A stretch of DNA of 64,000 nucleotides from Terribacillus saccharophilus (GCA_900110015.1 FOCD01000001.1:310001-374000); one strand, 5' to 3'. Positions 8,580-17,739 are shown, numbered from the stretch's first letter. Notes: generated from the letters alone by a model not told the origin. Translations and numbers: made by a program.

Positions 8580-9416
8580 ATGAAAATATTGAAGTTAGGC
8601 CTAATCGGCCATCCGGTGGAGCACTCTTTATCACCATGGATACACACACAATTCATGGAACAAGCTGGAATCGAAGGGGAATACAAGCTATATCCTATCG
8701 AACCAGATGTTTTTGATGAAAAAATTACAGCATTACTGCAAAGCGGGATTGATGGCTTCAATATTACAGTTCCATATAAACAGCGCATCATCTCATTCCT
8801 TGATGAACTAGATCCAGATGCAGCGAAAATCGGAGCTGTAAATACCGCAGTACGAAAGAACGGCAAATGGATCGGGTATAATACGGATGGATCGGGATAT
8901 GTGCGTGCATTGGAACAGTTGATTCCCGCTCAAGAATCCTTGCATGTACTTATGCTTGGCGCAGGAGGAGCAGCTCGCGGCATATACCGGGCGCTGGTCG
9001 CTAATGGGTATCGCTATGTCGATATCGCCAATCGTACAGTTTCTAAGGCGGAGCAATTGCTGCAATTACAGGAACCGGAAACAATTACAGAGGTCCTGTC
9101 ATATGAAGAAGCACAAAAGAAATTGGAAAGCTATGATATCATCATACACACATCAAGTGTCGGAATGAGCCCGCATGACCATGAGCAAATCATATCGTTA
9201 GCTAACCTAAAGCCTAATGCAGTGGTTAGTGATATCGTCTATAAACCGATTGAAACGATGCTGCTTCGCAGCGCCAAGCAGCAAGGAGCCACAATTCATC
9301 ATGGCCATAGCATGCTTTTATATCAAGCACAGTACGCATTTGAAATCTGGTCAGGACAGCAAGTCATTATTGGAGACTTATTGAACCAACTGGAACAAAG
9401 ATTAACGGAGGCATAA
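8580..9416 (+). CDS. aroE: Shikimate dehydrogenase (NADP+)
   Basis: Reduces 3-dehydroshikimate to shikimate in the chorismate pathway (278 aa, normal length). The substrate site is visible as SLSPWIH (16-22), NITVPYK with catalytic K67, and NTDGSG with D103. The Rossmann fold carries the glycine motif GAGGAARG and an NRT motif (basic, favouring NADP). The ATG at 8580 follows AAGGGGGAG. It sits between yqeH and yhbY in the standard Bacillus order and is probably co-transcribed with both. Confidence 0.95.
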   Translation: MKILKLGLIGHPVEHSLSPWIHTQFMEQAGIEGEYKLYPIEPDVFDEKITALLQSGIDGFNITVPYKQRIISFLDELDPDAAKIGAVNTAVRKNGKWIGYNTDGSGYVRALEQLIPAQESLHVLMLGAGGAARGIYRALVANGYRYVDIANRTVSKAEQLLQLQEPETITEVLSYEEAQKKLESYDIIIHTSSVGMSPHDHEQIISLANLKPNAVVSDIVYKPIETMLLRSAKQQGATIHHGHSMLLYQAQYAFEIWSGQQVIIGDLLNQLEQRLTEA

Positions 9417-9417
9417 T

Positions 9418-9708
9418 ATGTTAACAGGTAAACAAAAAAGATATCTTCGCGCACAAGCGCATCATTTGAAACCAATTTTTCAGGTAGGGAAAATCGGTGT
9501 GAACGATAATATGCTCGTCCAAATCGGCGAAGCATTAGAAAAAAGAGAATTGATCAAAGTGAGTTTACTTCAGAATTGCCTCGATGAAAAAGAGGACGTT
9601 GCTGCAGCAATTGAAGAGGGTATAGGTGCCTCTATCGTTCAAATTATCGGCAGTACAATCATCCTTTATAGAGAATCAGAAGATAATAAACAGATCAAGC
9701 TGCCGTAA
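9418..9708 (+). CDS. yhbY: Ribosome assembly RNA-binding protein YhbY (YqeI)
   Basis: CRM-domain RNA-binding protein of 96 aa that associates with pre-50S particles. The fold signature begins LTGKQKRYLRAQAHHLKPIF and continues with VGKIGVND, the loop equivalent to the GxxG motif, then the ELIKVSLLQN strand. It starts one base after the aroE stop, with a GGAGG inside the aroE end (about 9406-9410). The whole protein is the single CRM domain. Confidence 0.93.
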   Translation: MLTGKQKRYLRAQAHHLKPIFQVGKIGVNDNMLVQIGEALEKRELIKVSLLQNCLDEKEDVAAAIEEGIGASIVQIIGSTIILYRESEDNKQIKLP

Positions 9709-9719
9709 AGGAGTAAGAC

Positions 9720-10289
9720 ATGAAAAAAGTCGGGTTATTGGGGGGGACATTCGATCCGCCCCATCTCGGACATTTGTTCATTGCGCAGGAAGTCCAGCAC
9801 AGACTTGGATTGGATGAAGTCTGGTTCATTCCTGCCCATGAAGCACCGCATAAACAGAAGTCCCAAACAGATGCGGTTCTTCGTCTCGAGATGGTGCAGG
9901 CGGCAATTGCGGAAAATCCTATTTTCCGTATGAATCCGATTGAGGTGGATCGTTTAGGCAAATCCTATACATTTGATACAATAAAGCTGTTGCAGGAAAT
10001 GCATCCGAATACTGCATTCCATTTCATCATTGGTGCTGATCTGGTGGAGAGTCTGCACACATGGCATCGTATTGATGATTTGATTGAAATGCTGACATTC
10101 GTAGGTGTCGGCCGGCCTGGATATGATCTGGAGACAACATACCCTGTCACTTATGTCGATATCCCGGAGCTTGAGATATCCTCGAGCATGATCCGGGAAC
10201 GCGTTGAACAGGGAGCTCCTGTACACTATCTTATTTCAGGCGCAGTGTTCGATATTATAAAGGAGCAAAAGCTGTATGCAGAGAGATAA
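9720..10289 (+). CDS. nadD: Nicotinate-nucleotide adenylyltransferase
   Basis: Transfers AMP from ATP to nicotinate mononucleotide, giving deamido-NAD in NAD synthesis (189 aa). Nucleotidyltransferase motifs are clear: GTFDPPHLGH (residues 9-18) at the N-terminus and ISSSMIRERV near residues 163-172, the ISSTxIR equivalent. AAAGGAG precedes the ATG. The 3' end overlaps yqeK by 14 bp, so the two are translationally coupled. Confidence 0.95.
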   Translation: MKKVGLLGGTFDPPHLGHLFIAQEVQHRLGLDEVWFIPAHEAPHKQKSQTDAVLRLEMVQAAIAENPIFRMNPIEVDRLGKSYTFDTIKLLQEMHPNTAFHFIIGADLVESLHTWHRIDDLIEMLTFVGVGRPGYDLETTYPVTYVDIPELEISSSMIRERVEQGAPVHYLISGAVFDIIKEQKLYAER

Positions 10290-10848
10290 GGCATTGGCGA
10301 TCGTTGAAAAACAATTAAAGAAACCTCGGTATGAACATACTATCCGTGTAATGGATACTAGCATCAGACTGGCAAAACAGTATGGTGCAGATGAAAAGAA
10401 AGCTGAGCTGGCTGCTATTTTTCATGACTATGCGAAGTATCGGCCACTCGAGGAAATGAAACGCTGGATTGAATCAGAACGGCTGCCGAAAGACTTGCTG
10501 GATTATCACCATGAATTATGGCATGGTCCAGTAGGCGCGCTTATGGTAAAACGTGAAGTCGGCATTAGCGACCCGGAGATACTGCATGCAATCACCGTAC
10601 ACACCACTGGATGTGTTGGTATGTCGGTACTTGATAAAGTCGTATTTCTTGCAGATTATATTGAACCAGGCCGTGCTTTTCCCGGCGTGGATGATGTACG
10701 TAAAGTTAGTGAGAACAATTTGGATAAGGCGTGCTGGATGGCTTCCCGGAATACGATCAATATGCTCGTTTCGTTAAACCGGAAAGTATACCCGGACACT
10801 TTCCATGCTTATAATGATTTATTAAACTCTACTGGAGGTAACAAATAA
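10276..10848 (+). CDS. yqeK: YqeK family HD-domain Ap4A hydrolase
   Basis: HD-domain phosphohydrolase (190 aa). Metal-binding residues are visible at H21 (YEHTIRV), H50-D51 (FHDYAKY), the later His cluster in YHHELWHG and D in FLADYIEPGR. Bacillus YqeK proteins hydrolyse diadenosine tetraphosphate symmetrically to ADP, and that activity is assigned by family. It overlaps nadD and touches rsfS, in the conserved nadD-yqeK-rsfS order. Confidence 0.9.
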   Translation: MQRDKALAIVEKQLKKPRYEHTIRVMDTSIRLAKQYGADEKKAELAAIFHDYAKYRPLEEMKRWIESERLPKDLLDYHHELWHGPVGALMVKREVGISDPEILHAITVHTTGCVGMSVLDKVVFLADYIEPGRAFPGVDDVRKVSENNLDKACWMASRNTINMLVSLNRKVYPDTFHAYNDLLNSTGGNK

Positions 10849-11205
10849 ATGGAAACTATTGATATAGCACAAATAGCAGCAAATGCCGCAGATGCGGTAA
10901 GAGGGGAAGACGTTGTCCTTTTGGAAATGAAGGAGGTCTCCTTGATTGCTGATTACTTCATGATTTGTCATGGAACGAGCGAGCGTCAAGTGCAAGCTAT
11001 CGCTAGACGAATCAAAGAGAAAGCTGAAGAAGCTGGTGTAGAAGTGAAGCGTATGGAAGGAATGGAACAGTCAAGATGGGTTCTTGTCGATCTTGGAGAT
11101 GTTGTTTGCCATGTATTCCATATCGATGAACGCAGATATTATAATCTAGAACGCCTGTGGGGAGACGCGCCGCAAGTGGAACCGGTATTCTCCCAAGAAA
11201 GCTGA
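10849..11205 (+). CDS. rsfS: Ribosome silencing factor RsfS
   Basis: RsfS/Iojap protein (118 aa) that binds ribosomal protein uL14 on the 50S subunit and prevents subunit joining when nutrients are low. Family blocks are ADYFMICHGTSERQVQAIA and GDVVCHVFHIDERRYYNLE plus LWGDA near the C-terminus. AGGAGG precedes the ATG. The TGA stop overlaps the ATG of yqeM (TGATG). Confidence 0.95.
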   Translation: METIDIAQIAANAADAVRGEDVVLLEMKEVSLIADYFMICHGTSERQVQAIARRIKEKAEEAGVEVKRMEGMEQSRWVLVDLGDVVCHVFHIDERRYYNLERLWGDAPQVEPVFSQES

Positions 11206-11963
11206 TGGCCGCATACGAGCGGCTTGCAGCCGTATATGAACGTCTGATGCAGGATGCGCCTTATGAGCCATGGCAGCAGTTCATGCAGGAGGTATTCCGT
11301 AAACACGCTCAAATCGAGATCAAAGAAATAGCCGATTTGGGTTGCGGAACGGGATATGTCACCAGGCAGCTGGCAAAGGCAGGATATCATATGACAGGTA
11401 TTGATCAATCTGAGAATATGCTTGCCTATGCTGCTTCCCGCGATACAAAACAGCAAGTGCGCTGGATACAACAGGATCTGCGGGAGCTGGAGACAATTAA
11501 AGCAGATGCTGCGATTAGTATGTTTGATGTAGTTAACTATATTACGTTACCACATGATGTGCAGCAAGCTTTCAACCGGATATGGCAGATGCTTGCTCCC
11601 GGCGGTGTGTTCCTGTTTGATGTCCATAGCATACGGCATATTGAAGAGGACTTGGCTGGTGAGGTTTTTGCTGAAATTCATGACGACCTTTCTTATACGT
11701 GGTTCTGTGAAGCCGGCGAGGAAAAGGGAGAAGTATTTCACGACCTTACTTTCTTTACGAAAGAAACAGACTCGGATAAATACGATCGTTTTGATGAATA
11801 TCATCATCAGCGTACATATTCCATTGATACGTATATCTCCTGGCTTGAGGAAGCGGGCTTTCGCGTGTGTGGAGTATACGGAGATTTTGATATAGAACGG
11901 ACGGAGCACTTGGAACAAACAGATCGGCTGTTCTTTGCATGTGTTAAAAACCAGGAGGCATAA
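11205..11963 (+). CDS. yqeM: Class I SAM-dependent methyltransferase YqeM
   Basis: Putative methyltransferase (252 aa) of unknown substrate. The SAM-binding motif I is ADLGCGTGYVTRQLA, followed by motif II around MTGIDQSENML and the later GGVFLFDVHS strand. The ATG at 11205 overlaps the rsfS stop (TGATG) and aligns with family starts (AYERLAAVYERLM); upstream in-frame residues lie within rsfS and are excluded. Last gene of the yqeG operon, closed by a hairpin terminator that begins at its end. Confidence 0.9.
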   Translation: MAAYERLAAVYERLMQDAPYEPWQQFMQEVFRKHAQIEIKEIADLGCGTGYVTRQLAKAGYHMTGIDQSENMLAYAASRDTKQQVRWIQQDLRELETIKADAAISMFDVVNYITLPHDVQQAFNRIWQMLAPGGVFLFDVHSIRHIEEDLAGEVFAEIHDDLSYTWFCEAGEEKGEVFHDLTFFTKETDSDKYDRFDEYHHQRTYSIDTYISWLEEAGFRVCGVYGDFDIERTEHLEQTDRLFFACVKNQEA

Positions 11964-11981
11964 TCTGCTACCTGGTTTTTT
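11946..11981. terminator. Terminator between yqeM and comER, probably bidirectional
   Basis: The stem AAAAACCAGG...CCTGGTTTTT spans about 11946-11980, with inner GCA/TGC pairing and a T-run on the plus side. The minus side also ends in T residues, so it can serve the convergent comER as well as yqeM. Confidence 0.8.
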
Positions 11982-12013
11982 TATGCAGGAAAAGCTAAGT
12001 ATGTGTCGAATTT

Positions 12014-12838
12014 TTAGTTGTACAATCCCTTTTGAATTGCTTCCTTTTCCTCTCGGAATTTTCGGTGAGTTGCTTGGAATAATAGCGGAAACTGTTCTGT
12101 GGTTTCCTTCTCCAGTACTGCTATTCCTTCTCCTGTAATACCGCCCTTCACACAAACCTTTTTAATCAGTTCATCCAATGTATAATGCCCGTTTGCCAAT
12201 AAAGTCCCGAGTCCGATAAGCATTTCCGAAGTTAAATGGGTAGCTTGTTCTTTACTGATTTCAGTTTCCGCCACTGCACCATCGATAAATCGCTGTGCGA
12301 GGTAGCTGAAGAAAGCTGGTCCGCAGGAAACAATATCTGAAGCTACTCTGGTTATATCCTCTGGAATATAAAGAGGATTTGAATAACTGCTAACTAAATC
12401 GATTAGCGCAGCTTTATTTCGATTAGACAGACTCGTTCCGAATGTCAGCAGAGTCGTACCTGCTGCGGCCCTGTTTGTGATACTTGGAATCGCTCTTGCT
12501 ACCTGACAAGGTACGAGTACTTCGAGATCTTCAATCGAATATGGACTAGTAATAGATACTAGTACTTGATCCTGCTGTAATAGAGGGTGGAGCTCGTGGC
12601 AGACACCTGGTAAATGCGGTGGCCTCACACATAGAAACAAAATATCAGCATAATCCGCAATTTGGCTAGTGGAATCTGCTACATGTATAGATGGAAAAGC
12701 TTTTTTCCATTGAAGTGCCTTTTCGGCAGAACGGTTCAAAATCATAATATCCTCTTGGGCGATTGATCCGGAGTTCACCCATGTTTCCAGTAACATGCCT
12801 CCCATATTGCCAACTCCGATTATTCCCCATTTCGTCAT
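12014..12838 (-). CDS. comER: Late competence protein ComER (ProC-like)
   Basis: A 274-aa protein of the pyrroline-5-carboxylate reductase family. The N-terminal Rossmann motif is GIIGVGNMGGML, and the C-terminal dimerisation region carries the ProC-like SCGPAFFSYLAQRFIDGA and GGITGEGIAVLE. It lies divergent from the comEABC operon, as in B. subtilis, where comER is not required for competence; a role in sporulation or biofilm signalling has been reported in Bacillus. Reductase activity on P5C is not established. The ATG at 12836-12838 has GAGGAGG upstream. Confidence 0.9.
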   Translation of the reverse strand: MTKWGIIGVGNMGGMLLETWVNSGSIAQEDIMILNRSAEKALQWKKAFPSIHVADSTSQIADYADILFLCVRPPHLPGVCHELHPLLQQDQVLVSITSPYSIEDLEVLVPCQVARAIPSITNRAAAGTTLLTFGTSLSNRNKAALIDLVSSYSNPLYIPEDITRVASDIVSCGPAFFSYLAQRFIDGAVAETEISKEQATHLTSEMLIGLGTLLANGHYTLDELIKKVCVKGGITGEGIAVLEKETTEQFPLLFQATHRKFREEKEAIQKGLYN

Positions 12839-12933
12839 TTTAAACTCCTCCTCTGCTCATTTTCTGCTTGTTCCCATTTACGCTGCTACCCATTTTATGT
12901 TTTGAGGTTATAAAATATGAAAGGAGGTTCAAG

Positions 12934-13542
12934 GTGCAAATAATCAAACAATATAGCTGGGCTATCATACTGGCAGCTGTAGTATGCGTATTTTTAATTA
13001 TGTGGATGAGGGAACCTAGAGGTGATGCTGCAGTGCAGCAACTTGAAGAAGTTAAAAATCCTTCTGATAATCAGATGCTCACAGAATCACCAGCTGAAAA
13101 TCAAACTGCATCAGATAATGAGAAGGTCATGGTAGATATAAAAGGAGAGGTTCAGAATCCTGGTGTATACGAGCTTGCTCCAGACAGCAGAGTGGAACAG
13201 GCATTAAATGCAGCGGGAGGACTGACAGAGAACGCAGAGGGGCGAAGTATTAATCTTGCTCAGCGAGTGGCGGATGAACAGGTTATCTATGTAGCGGCTA
13301 TTGGTGAAGCAGATGTGCCTGTTCAAACAGCGGGTTCGAGTACTTCCTCAGAGAAAATAAATATCAATCAAGCAGACAGCGAGGAACTGACAGAACTGAA
13401 TGGCATTGGAGAAGCAAAAGCACAGGCTATCATTACCTTCCGTGAGGAAAATGGTCCGTTCACTTCGATCGAGCAGCTTACAGAAGTACCTGGCATCGGA
13501 GAGAAATCATTAGAGAATTTGAAGGATCAGATCAGCTTATAG
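12934..13542 (+). CDS. comEA: Competence protein ComEA, DNA receptor
   Basis: Membrane-anchored DNA-binding receptor for transformation (202 aa). An N-terminal membrane helix (about residues 8-25) is followed by an acidic/Ser-rich linker, a SLBB-type domain (VMVDIKGEVQNPGVYEL onward) and a C-terminal double helix-hairpin-helix DNA-binding domain (ININQADSEELTELNGIGEA, then LTEVPGIGEKSLENL). The GTG at 12934 is chosen: AGGAGG ends 6 nt upstream, whereas the longer frame starting at 12868 has no site. First gene of comEA-EB-EC. Confidence 0.93.
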   Translation: MQIIKQYSWAIILAAVVCVFLIMWMREPRGDAAVQQLEEVKNPSDNQMLTESPAENQTASDNEKVMVDIKGEVQNPGVYELAPDSRVEQALNAAGGLTENAEGRSINLAQRVADEQVIYVAAIGEADVPVQTAGSSTSSEKININQADSEELTELNGIGEAKAQAIITFREENGPFTSIEQLTEVPGIGEKSLENLKDQISL

Positions 13543-13608
13543 AGCTGGTTGACGGATGAGAAAGGGGATTGTACACTTACTCTAGAAAAGGAAAGGTGGC
13601 GAAACGTC

Positions 13609-14184
13609 ATGGAACGAATCGCATGGAATCAATACTTTATGGCGCAAAGCCACTTGCTGGCGCTGCGCAGCACTTGCCAGCGGCTGATGGTCGGTGCCAC
13701 TGTAGTCCGCGATAAACGAATTATCGCCGGCGGTTACAATGGCAGTGTCACAGGCAGCAAGCACTGTGTCGATGAAGGATGCTATGTAATCGATGGTCAT
13801 TGCGTGCGGACAGTACACGCAGAAATGAATGCTCTCTTACAATGTGCGAAATTCGGTGTTCCTACTGAAGGAGCTGAAATATACGTGACACATTTTCCAT
13901 GCTTGCAATGCTGTAAAGCCCTAATACAAGCTGGCATCAAAACTGTCTATTATGCAAGTGATTATAAAAATCATCCTTATGCTGTTGATCTCTTTGCTGA
14001 AGCTGGTGTCACAACGGAACAGGTTGAGCTTGATGCAGTCGTAGTGGATACAAAGCCGCAAGAGACACGCAGTATGATGGAAAAAGTCGTGGACAAGCTC
14101 AAGCAGCTGGACGATACAGAAAGTCAACAACTCGCTGAAGAAGCTGTGTCTCGTTATCAACTCCGAAACAAAGAACGAATATGA
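13609..14184 (+). CDS. comEB: ComE operon protein 2, dCMP deaminase family
   Basis: Zinc-dependent deoxycytidylate deaminase-like protein (191 aa). The catalytic signature is HAE (H70-E72, in TVHAEMNALL) with the zinc cysteines C98 and C101 in PCLQCC. It should convert dCMP to dUMP; in B. subtilis comEB is dispensable for DNA uptake but affects localisation of the competence machinery. The ATG at 13609 follows GAAAGGTGG. Its end overlaps the comEC start by 4 bp (ATGA), coupling the two. Confidence 0.93.
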   Translation: MERIAWNQYFMAQSHLLALRSTCQRLMVGATVVRDKRIIAGGYNGSVTGSKHCVDEGCYVIDGHCVRTVHAEMNALLQCAKFGVPTEGAEIYVTHFPCLQCCKALIQAGIKTVYYASDYKNHPYAVDLFAEAGVTTEQVELDAVVVDTKPQETRSMMEKVVDKLKQLDDTESQQLAEEAVSRYQLRNKERI

Positions 14185-16433
14185 TCGGTAGATGGCATAT
14201 TGTTGCGCTGGCAGCCCTTGGTGGAATGCTGGCGCATTCCTTACATTTTTCTATACTGCTAGTCATACTTGTTTGGCTGAGCCTGCTATATTACACAAGG
14301 CGTATTCGATTACCACTACTGCTTCTGTCTTCCATTGCCTCTCTTTTATTTTTCGGCAACAGTATCCTCGGGCAAAAAATTCCTCTCCAACTGCCACTTA
14401 ATGAGCCGATTCAGCTCACATCCGCTATATCAGATCTTTCTGAAACAAAAGAACGAATTCAATTCACTGCAGAAGATCCTTCTGGTTCTGCCTCCATCCA
14501 GGTGACATATTTCAAACAAGAGGAGCAAGAAACTGTATCTGGTTTATCTGCAGGGGCCCAATGCGTTATTAAAGGAAGTCTTGTAAAGCCCGACCCTGCT
14601 ACTAACCCAGGACAATTTAACTTTCAACACTATTTACGACAGCAAGGTATCTATTATGAGATAGAACTTCCGGATCTGGAGGATATCTCTTGTGCCGGAA
14701 CATCACAATTCGGGCAGTTGTTAAAAGCAAGAACTGCGTTTTTGCATAAAACTGACAAGATCCTTGACCCTCATACCGCTGCATGGGTGCAAGCGATGAT
14801 TGCTGGCGAAGATAGCAATTTAGATGAGGAAACAGTAGAGCTGTTCAATCGCTGGAGCTTATCTCATATTCTTGCCATTAGCGGCATGCATATAGCATTA
14901 TTTTCTGCAATCCTCTTTTTTCTCCTCACAAAACTCCAGATTTTCACGATTGAGAAGACATATTGGTTTTTATTTGTCTTCCTGGCTGTTTATCCCGTAT
15001 TTGCGGGCGGTGAGCCATCGGTATGGCGTTCCGCTTTAATGGTTATGCTCATCATGCTGCTTATGCGGTTTCGGATTAAACTGCCGATCATCGATAGTAT
15101 CAGTATTGTTTTCATACTTTTACTCGTCCTCGATCCGTCTTATCTATACCATATTGGTTTCCAATTTTCGTTTTTAGTCAGCTTGGCACTGCTATTGTCA
15201 GCTCGTTTATACACTGGTTCCTTCATCAGTGCACTGCTGGAAACAAGCTTACTAAGTCAGCTAGTTATCCTTCCTTTACAGGTCTCTCAATTTTATTTCT
15301 TGAATCCATTGTCGGTTTTAATGAATCTATTCGCTATTCCGTTTTATACCTTTATTGCTATTCCACTTTTATTGTTAATCAGTATTCTCCTGTATCCTCT
15401 GCCACATTTTGCTGCTCTTATCGGAGAAGGTTTTCGATTTCTCAATGAATTAGTAATTCGATTTATTCAATGGATAGATGGTGTAGCTTTTTATCCTTGG
15501 GTAACAGGGGAGCTTCCGATAGGTATCTCACTGGTTTATTTTTTGGTTTTAATTCTATTTTGTTCTGCTTGGGAGGCAGGAAGGCGAAGAAAGGCTCTTT
15601 GGTACGGTGCTTTGCTCACCTCAATTCCACTTACAGCAGTATTGCTGCCTTATTCAAGCAGTACAGGATATGTAACCATGCTCGATATCGGACAAGGAGA
15701 TGCGTTTGTTATTGAATTGCCTTATCGCAGAGGTGTTTATTTAATTGATGCTGCTGGCAGTATTGGAATGGACTTTCAGCCAACTGATAAGAATTTCGAC
15801 CAAGTGATCAAACCATATCTGTATGAGCGGGGGATTGTTAAAGTGGACGGCATTTTTGCATCACATGCTGACCATGACCATATCGGAAGTATTGGTAAGC
15901 TGACAGAGGAATTTCATGTAGAATGGGTGCGTACATCGGTCTACTTTGACCGTTCAAAAGCTAGCCAGTGGCATTCAGATACAAAGATAGTTCCTTGGAG
16001 AGCTGGAGAGATGCTCCGTCTGTCAGGCTGGGAAATTCAGCTGCTAGCTCCTTTCCGCGACAAAAAGGACCCAAACAAGAATTCGCTTGTCATGTATACG
16101 ATGCTGGGTGGGAAGAGCTGGCTTTTTACTGGGGATATTGGCAAAGAGGAAGAAAAGGAAATCATTCGGCGGTACCCGTCAATGCAAGCGGATATTCTGA
16201 AGGTCGGGCATCATGGCAGCAATACATCGACTGATCCAGCATTTCTTCTGCAATTGAAGCCGGAGACAGCGCTTGTCTCTGCTGGCAGGAACAACCGATA
16301 TGGTCATCCATCGCCAGAAGTGGTGGATAGCTTGTTACAACAAAACATCCGTATCTGGCGTACAGATACGGATGGGGCGGTCGTCTATGCCTTCTCAGGA
16401 AAGACAGGCACATTTAGCCCGTTCCTTCCATAA
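14181..16433 (+). CDS. comEC: DNA internalization channel ComEC/Rec2
   Basis: Polytopic protein (750 aa) forming the channel for single-stranded DNA uptake. Order: N-terminal helices; an OB-like domain (about 70-180, with GQFNFQHYLRQQGIYYEI); the competence domain with many helices (MIAGEDSNL, LSHILAISGMHIALF); and a C-terminal metallo-beta-lactamase domain with SHADHDH (561-567), TGDIG and GHHGS. The intact metal motif suggests the nuclease activity proposed for this domain. It ends the comE operon and is followed by a 268-bp non-coding gap. Confidence 0.95.
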   Translation: MIGRWHIVALAALGGMLAHSLHFSILLVILVWLSLLYYTRRIRLPLLLLSSIASLLFFGNSILGQKIPLQLPLNEPIQLTSAISDLSETKERIQFTAEDPSGSASIQVTYFKQEEQETVSGLSAGAQCVIKGSLVKPDPATNPGQFNFQHYLRQQGIYYEIELPDLEDISCAGTSQFGQLLKARTAFLHKTDKILDPHTAAWVQAMIAGEDSNLDEETVELFNRWSLSHILAISGMHIALFSAILFFLLTKLQIFTIEKTYWFLFVFLAVYPVFAGGEPSVWRSALMVMLIMLLMRFRIKLPIIDSISIVFILLLVLDPSYLYHIGFQFSFLVSLALLLSARLYTGSFISALLETSLLSQLVILPLQVSQFYFLNPLSVLMNLFAIPFYTFIAIPLLLLISILLYPLPHFAALIGEGFRFLNELVIRFIQWIDGVAFYPWVTGELPIGISLVYFLVLILFCSAWEAGRRRKALWYGALLTSIPLTAVLLPYSSSTGYVTMLDIGQGDAFVIELPYRRGVYLIDAAGSIGMDFQPTDKNFDQVIKPYLYERGIVKVDGIFASHADHDHIGSIGKLTEEFHVEWVRTSVYFDRSKASQWHSDTKIVPWRAGEMLRLSGWEIQLLAPFRDKKDPNKNSLVMYTMLGGKSWLFTGDIGKEEEKEIIRRYPSMQADILKVGHHGSNTSTDPAFLLQLKPETALVSAGRNNRYGHPSPEVVDSLLQQNIRIWRTDTDGAVVYAFSGKTGTFSPFLP

Positions 16434-16643
16434 GATACGGTAGTTATAAATGAGGCAAATGAACTTACCACAGGCAACAGGTACTTACCTCGATTAGCAA
16501 GAGTTGTCACCTATAACTTGAGTGCTATCAGGATAACCTAGAGGTAAGAAAACACCGCTTCGCGTTACAGCCTCCGGAGCTGGCTAACAAGAGCGTTCAT
16601 ATAGATTGGGGGGGAACATTCCAATGTTCTCCTCTGTTCCACC
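16434..16643. other. Non-coding gap between comEC and holA with extensive hairpin potential
   Basis: No coding frame with a ribosome binding site is seen on either strand. Pairings: an outer ATGAAC/GTTCAT stem (16459-16464 with 16595-16600) encloses an 8-bp stem CTTACCTC/GAGGTAAG (16484-16491 with 16541-16548), a CGC-TTC-GCG mini-hairpin (16556-16564) and an AGCC/GGCT arm extended by GTT/AAC (16564-16588). A separate GAACATT-CC-AATGTTC hairpin lies at 16614-16629. B. subtilis has the small gene yqzM in this interval, but no such frame is present here. It may be a structured RNA or a repeat element; function unknown. Confidence 0.4.
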
Positions 16644-16672
16644 TTGCGTTAATTCCTATTTGCCGATACGAT
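16644..16672 (+). promoter_or_regulatory. Candidate sigma-A promoter of holA
   Basis: TTGCGT (16644-16649) and TACGAT (16667-16672) are separated by 17 bp. The -10 matches well and the -35 at three of six positions. It lies 30 bp upstream of the holA start. Confidence 0.4.
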
Positions 16673-16701
16673 AAACAGTAGGATTACGTAGGAGTGAGAA
16701 C

Positions 16702-17739
16702 ATGTCATATACTGACGCTTTAAAAGCAATCAAGAAAAAGGATTTTTCACCTATATACTTACTATATGGCACGGAGTCTTATTTCATGCAGGATATAAAG
16801 GTAAAAATAGAGAAACAATTCGCCCTTTCCGATGGAACAAATGTTTCTGTCTACGATTTGGAGGAAACCCCGATCCAGGAAGTTATTGCGGATGCAGAGG
16901 AATATCCTTTTTTCAGTGAACAAAAATTAATACTTGCTTACCATCCTTTCTTTTTGAAAGCTAAGCCGGATAAGTCTGCAGTGGATCATCGTTTAGAGAG
17001 TTTGGAGCAGTATGTAGAAAATCCAGCTGCTTGGACAACACTTGTTTTGTTAGCTCCGTATGAGAAGGTGGATGAGCGCAAAAAAGTTATTAAAAGCATT
17101 AAAAAGACAGGACAGGCTGTCGCCTGTTTGCCGGTTAAAGAATGGGATTTATCAGATTGGATCGTTACGTTAAGCAAGGAGCATCAAATTGTGCTGGAGG
17201 ATGCAGTCGCTGATTTGCTCATCCAGGAGGCTGGAACCGACCTTTCCATGCTGCGCGGAGAAATTGAGAAGCTTGCTCTCTATGCAGGTGAAGGAAGTAA
17301 AATAACCTTGGAGATGGCGGAATCACTTGTTTCCCATCAGCAGACAAGCTCTGGATTAAAGCTTGTTGACAGCTTAATGGCAGGTGACTTGGCCAAGGCG
17401 ATATACATCTTCCATGATCTGATCAAACTGAAGGAGGAGCCAATTGCTTTGATTGCGCTGCTTGCTTCCCAGTTCAGGACAATACTTCATGTAAAGCTTC
17501 TGAAACATAAAGGGTATAACCAAGCGAAGATGGCAGAAGTAACGAAAGTTCATCCGTTTGTGATCAAGCTTGCCTTGAAGCGGGAAGCACACTTTTCTGA
17601 AGAAGAATTGAAGCATATTCTATTTTTAGCTGCCGAGACGGATGCGGATATGAAGCAGGGACGTATGGAGAAGAATCTAGCGTTTGAACTTTTACTTCAG
17701 CAAATAGTGACAATACGAAAAAAAGCCCGAATGGTTTAA
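16702..17739 (+). CDS. holA: DNA polymerase III subunit delta (YqeN)
   Basis: Clamp-loader delta subunit (345 aa), which opens the beta clamp and passes it to DNA at replication forks. The N-terminal region has the Bacillus HolA pattern (PIYLLYGTESYFMQDI), followed by the AAA+-like fold without a functional P-loop, and a C-terminal collar domain (KLVDSLMAGDLAKAIYIFHD). The ATG at 16702 follows AGGAGTGAG. It is read alone and closed by a strong terminator, convergent with rpsT. Confidence 0.93.
   Translation: MSYTDALKAIKKKDFSPIYLLYGTESYFMQDIKVKIEKQFALSDGTNVSVYDLEETPIQEVIADAEEYPFFSEQKLILAYHPFFLKAKPDKSAVDHRLESLEQYVENPAAWTTLVLLAPYEKVDERKKVIKSIKKTGQAVACLPVKEWDLSDWIVTLSKEHQIVLEDAVADLLIQEAGTDLSMLRGEIEKLALYAGEGSKITLEMAESLVSHQQTSSGLKLVDSLMAGDLAKAIYIFHDLIKLKEEPIALIALLASQFRTILHVKLLKHKGYNQAKMAEVTKVHPFVIKLALKREAHFSEEELKHILFLAAETDADMKQGRMEKNLAFELLLQQIVTIRKKARMV

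Noticed and set aside
16434-16701. A degenerate yqzM gene as in B. subtilis
   Set aside because: The minus strand gives only very short frames, and no ribosome binding site with a hydrophobic small protein is present.
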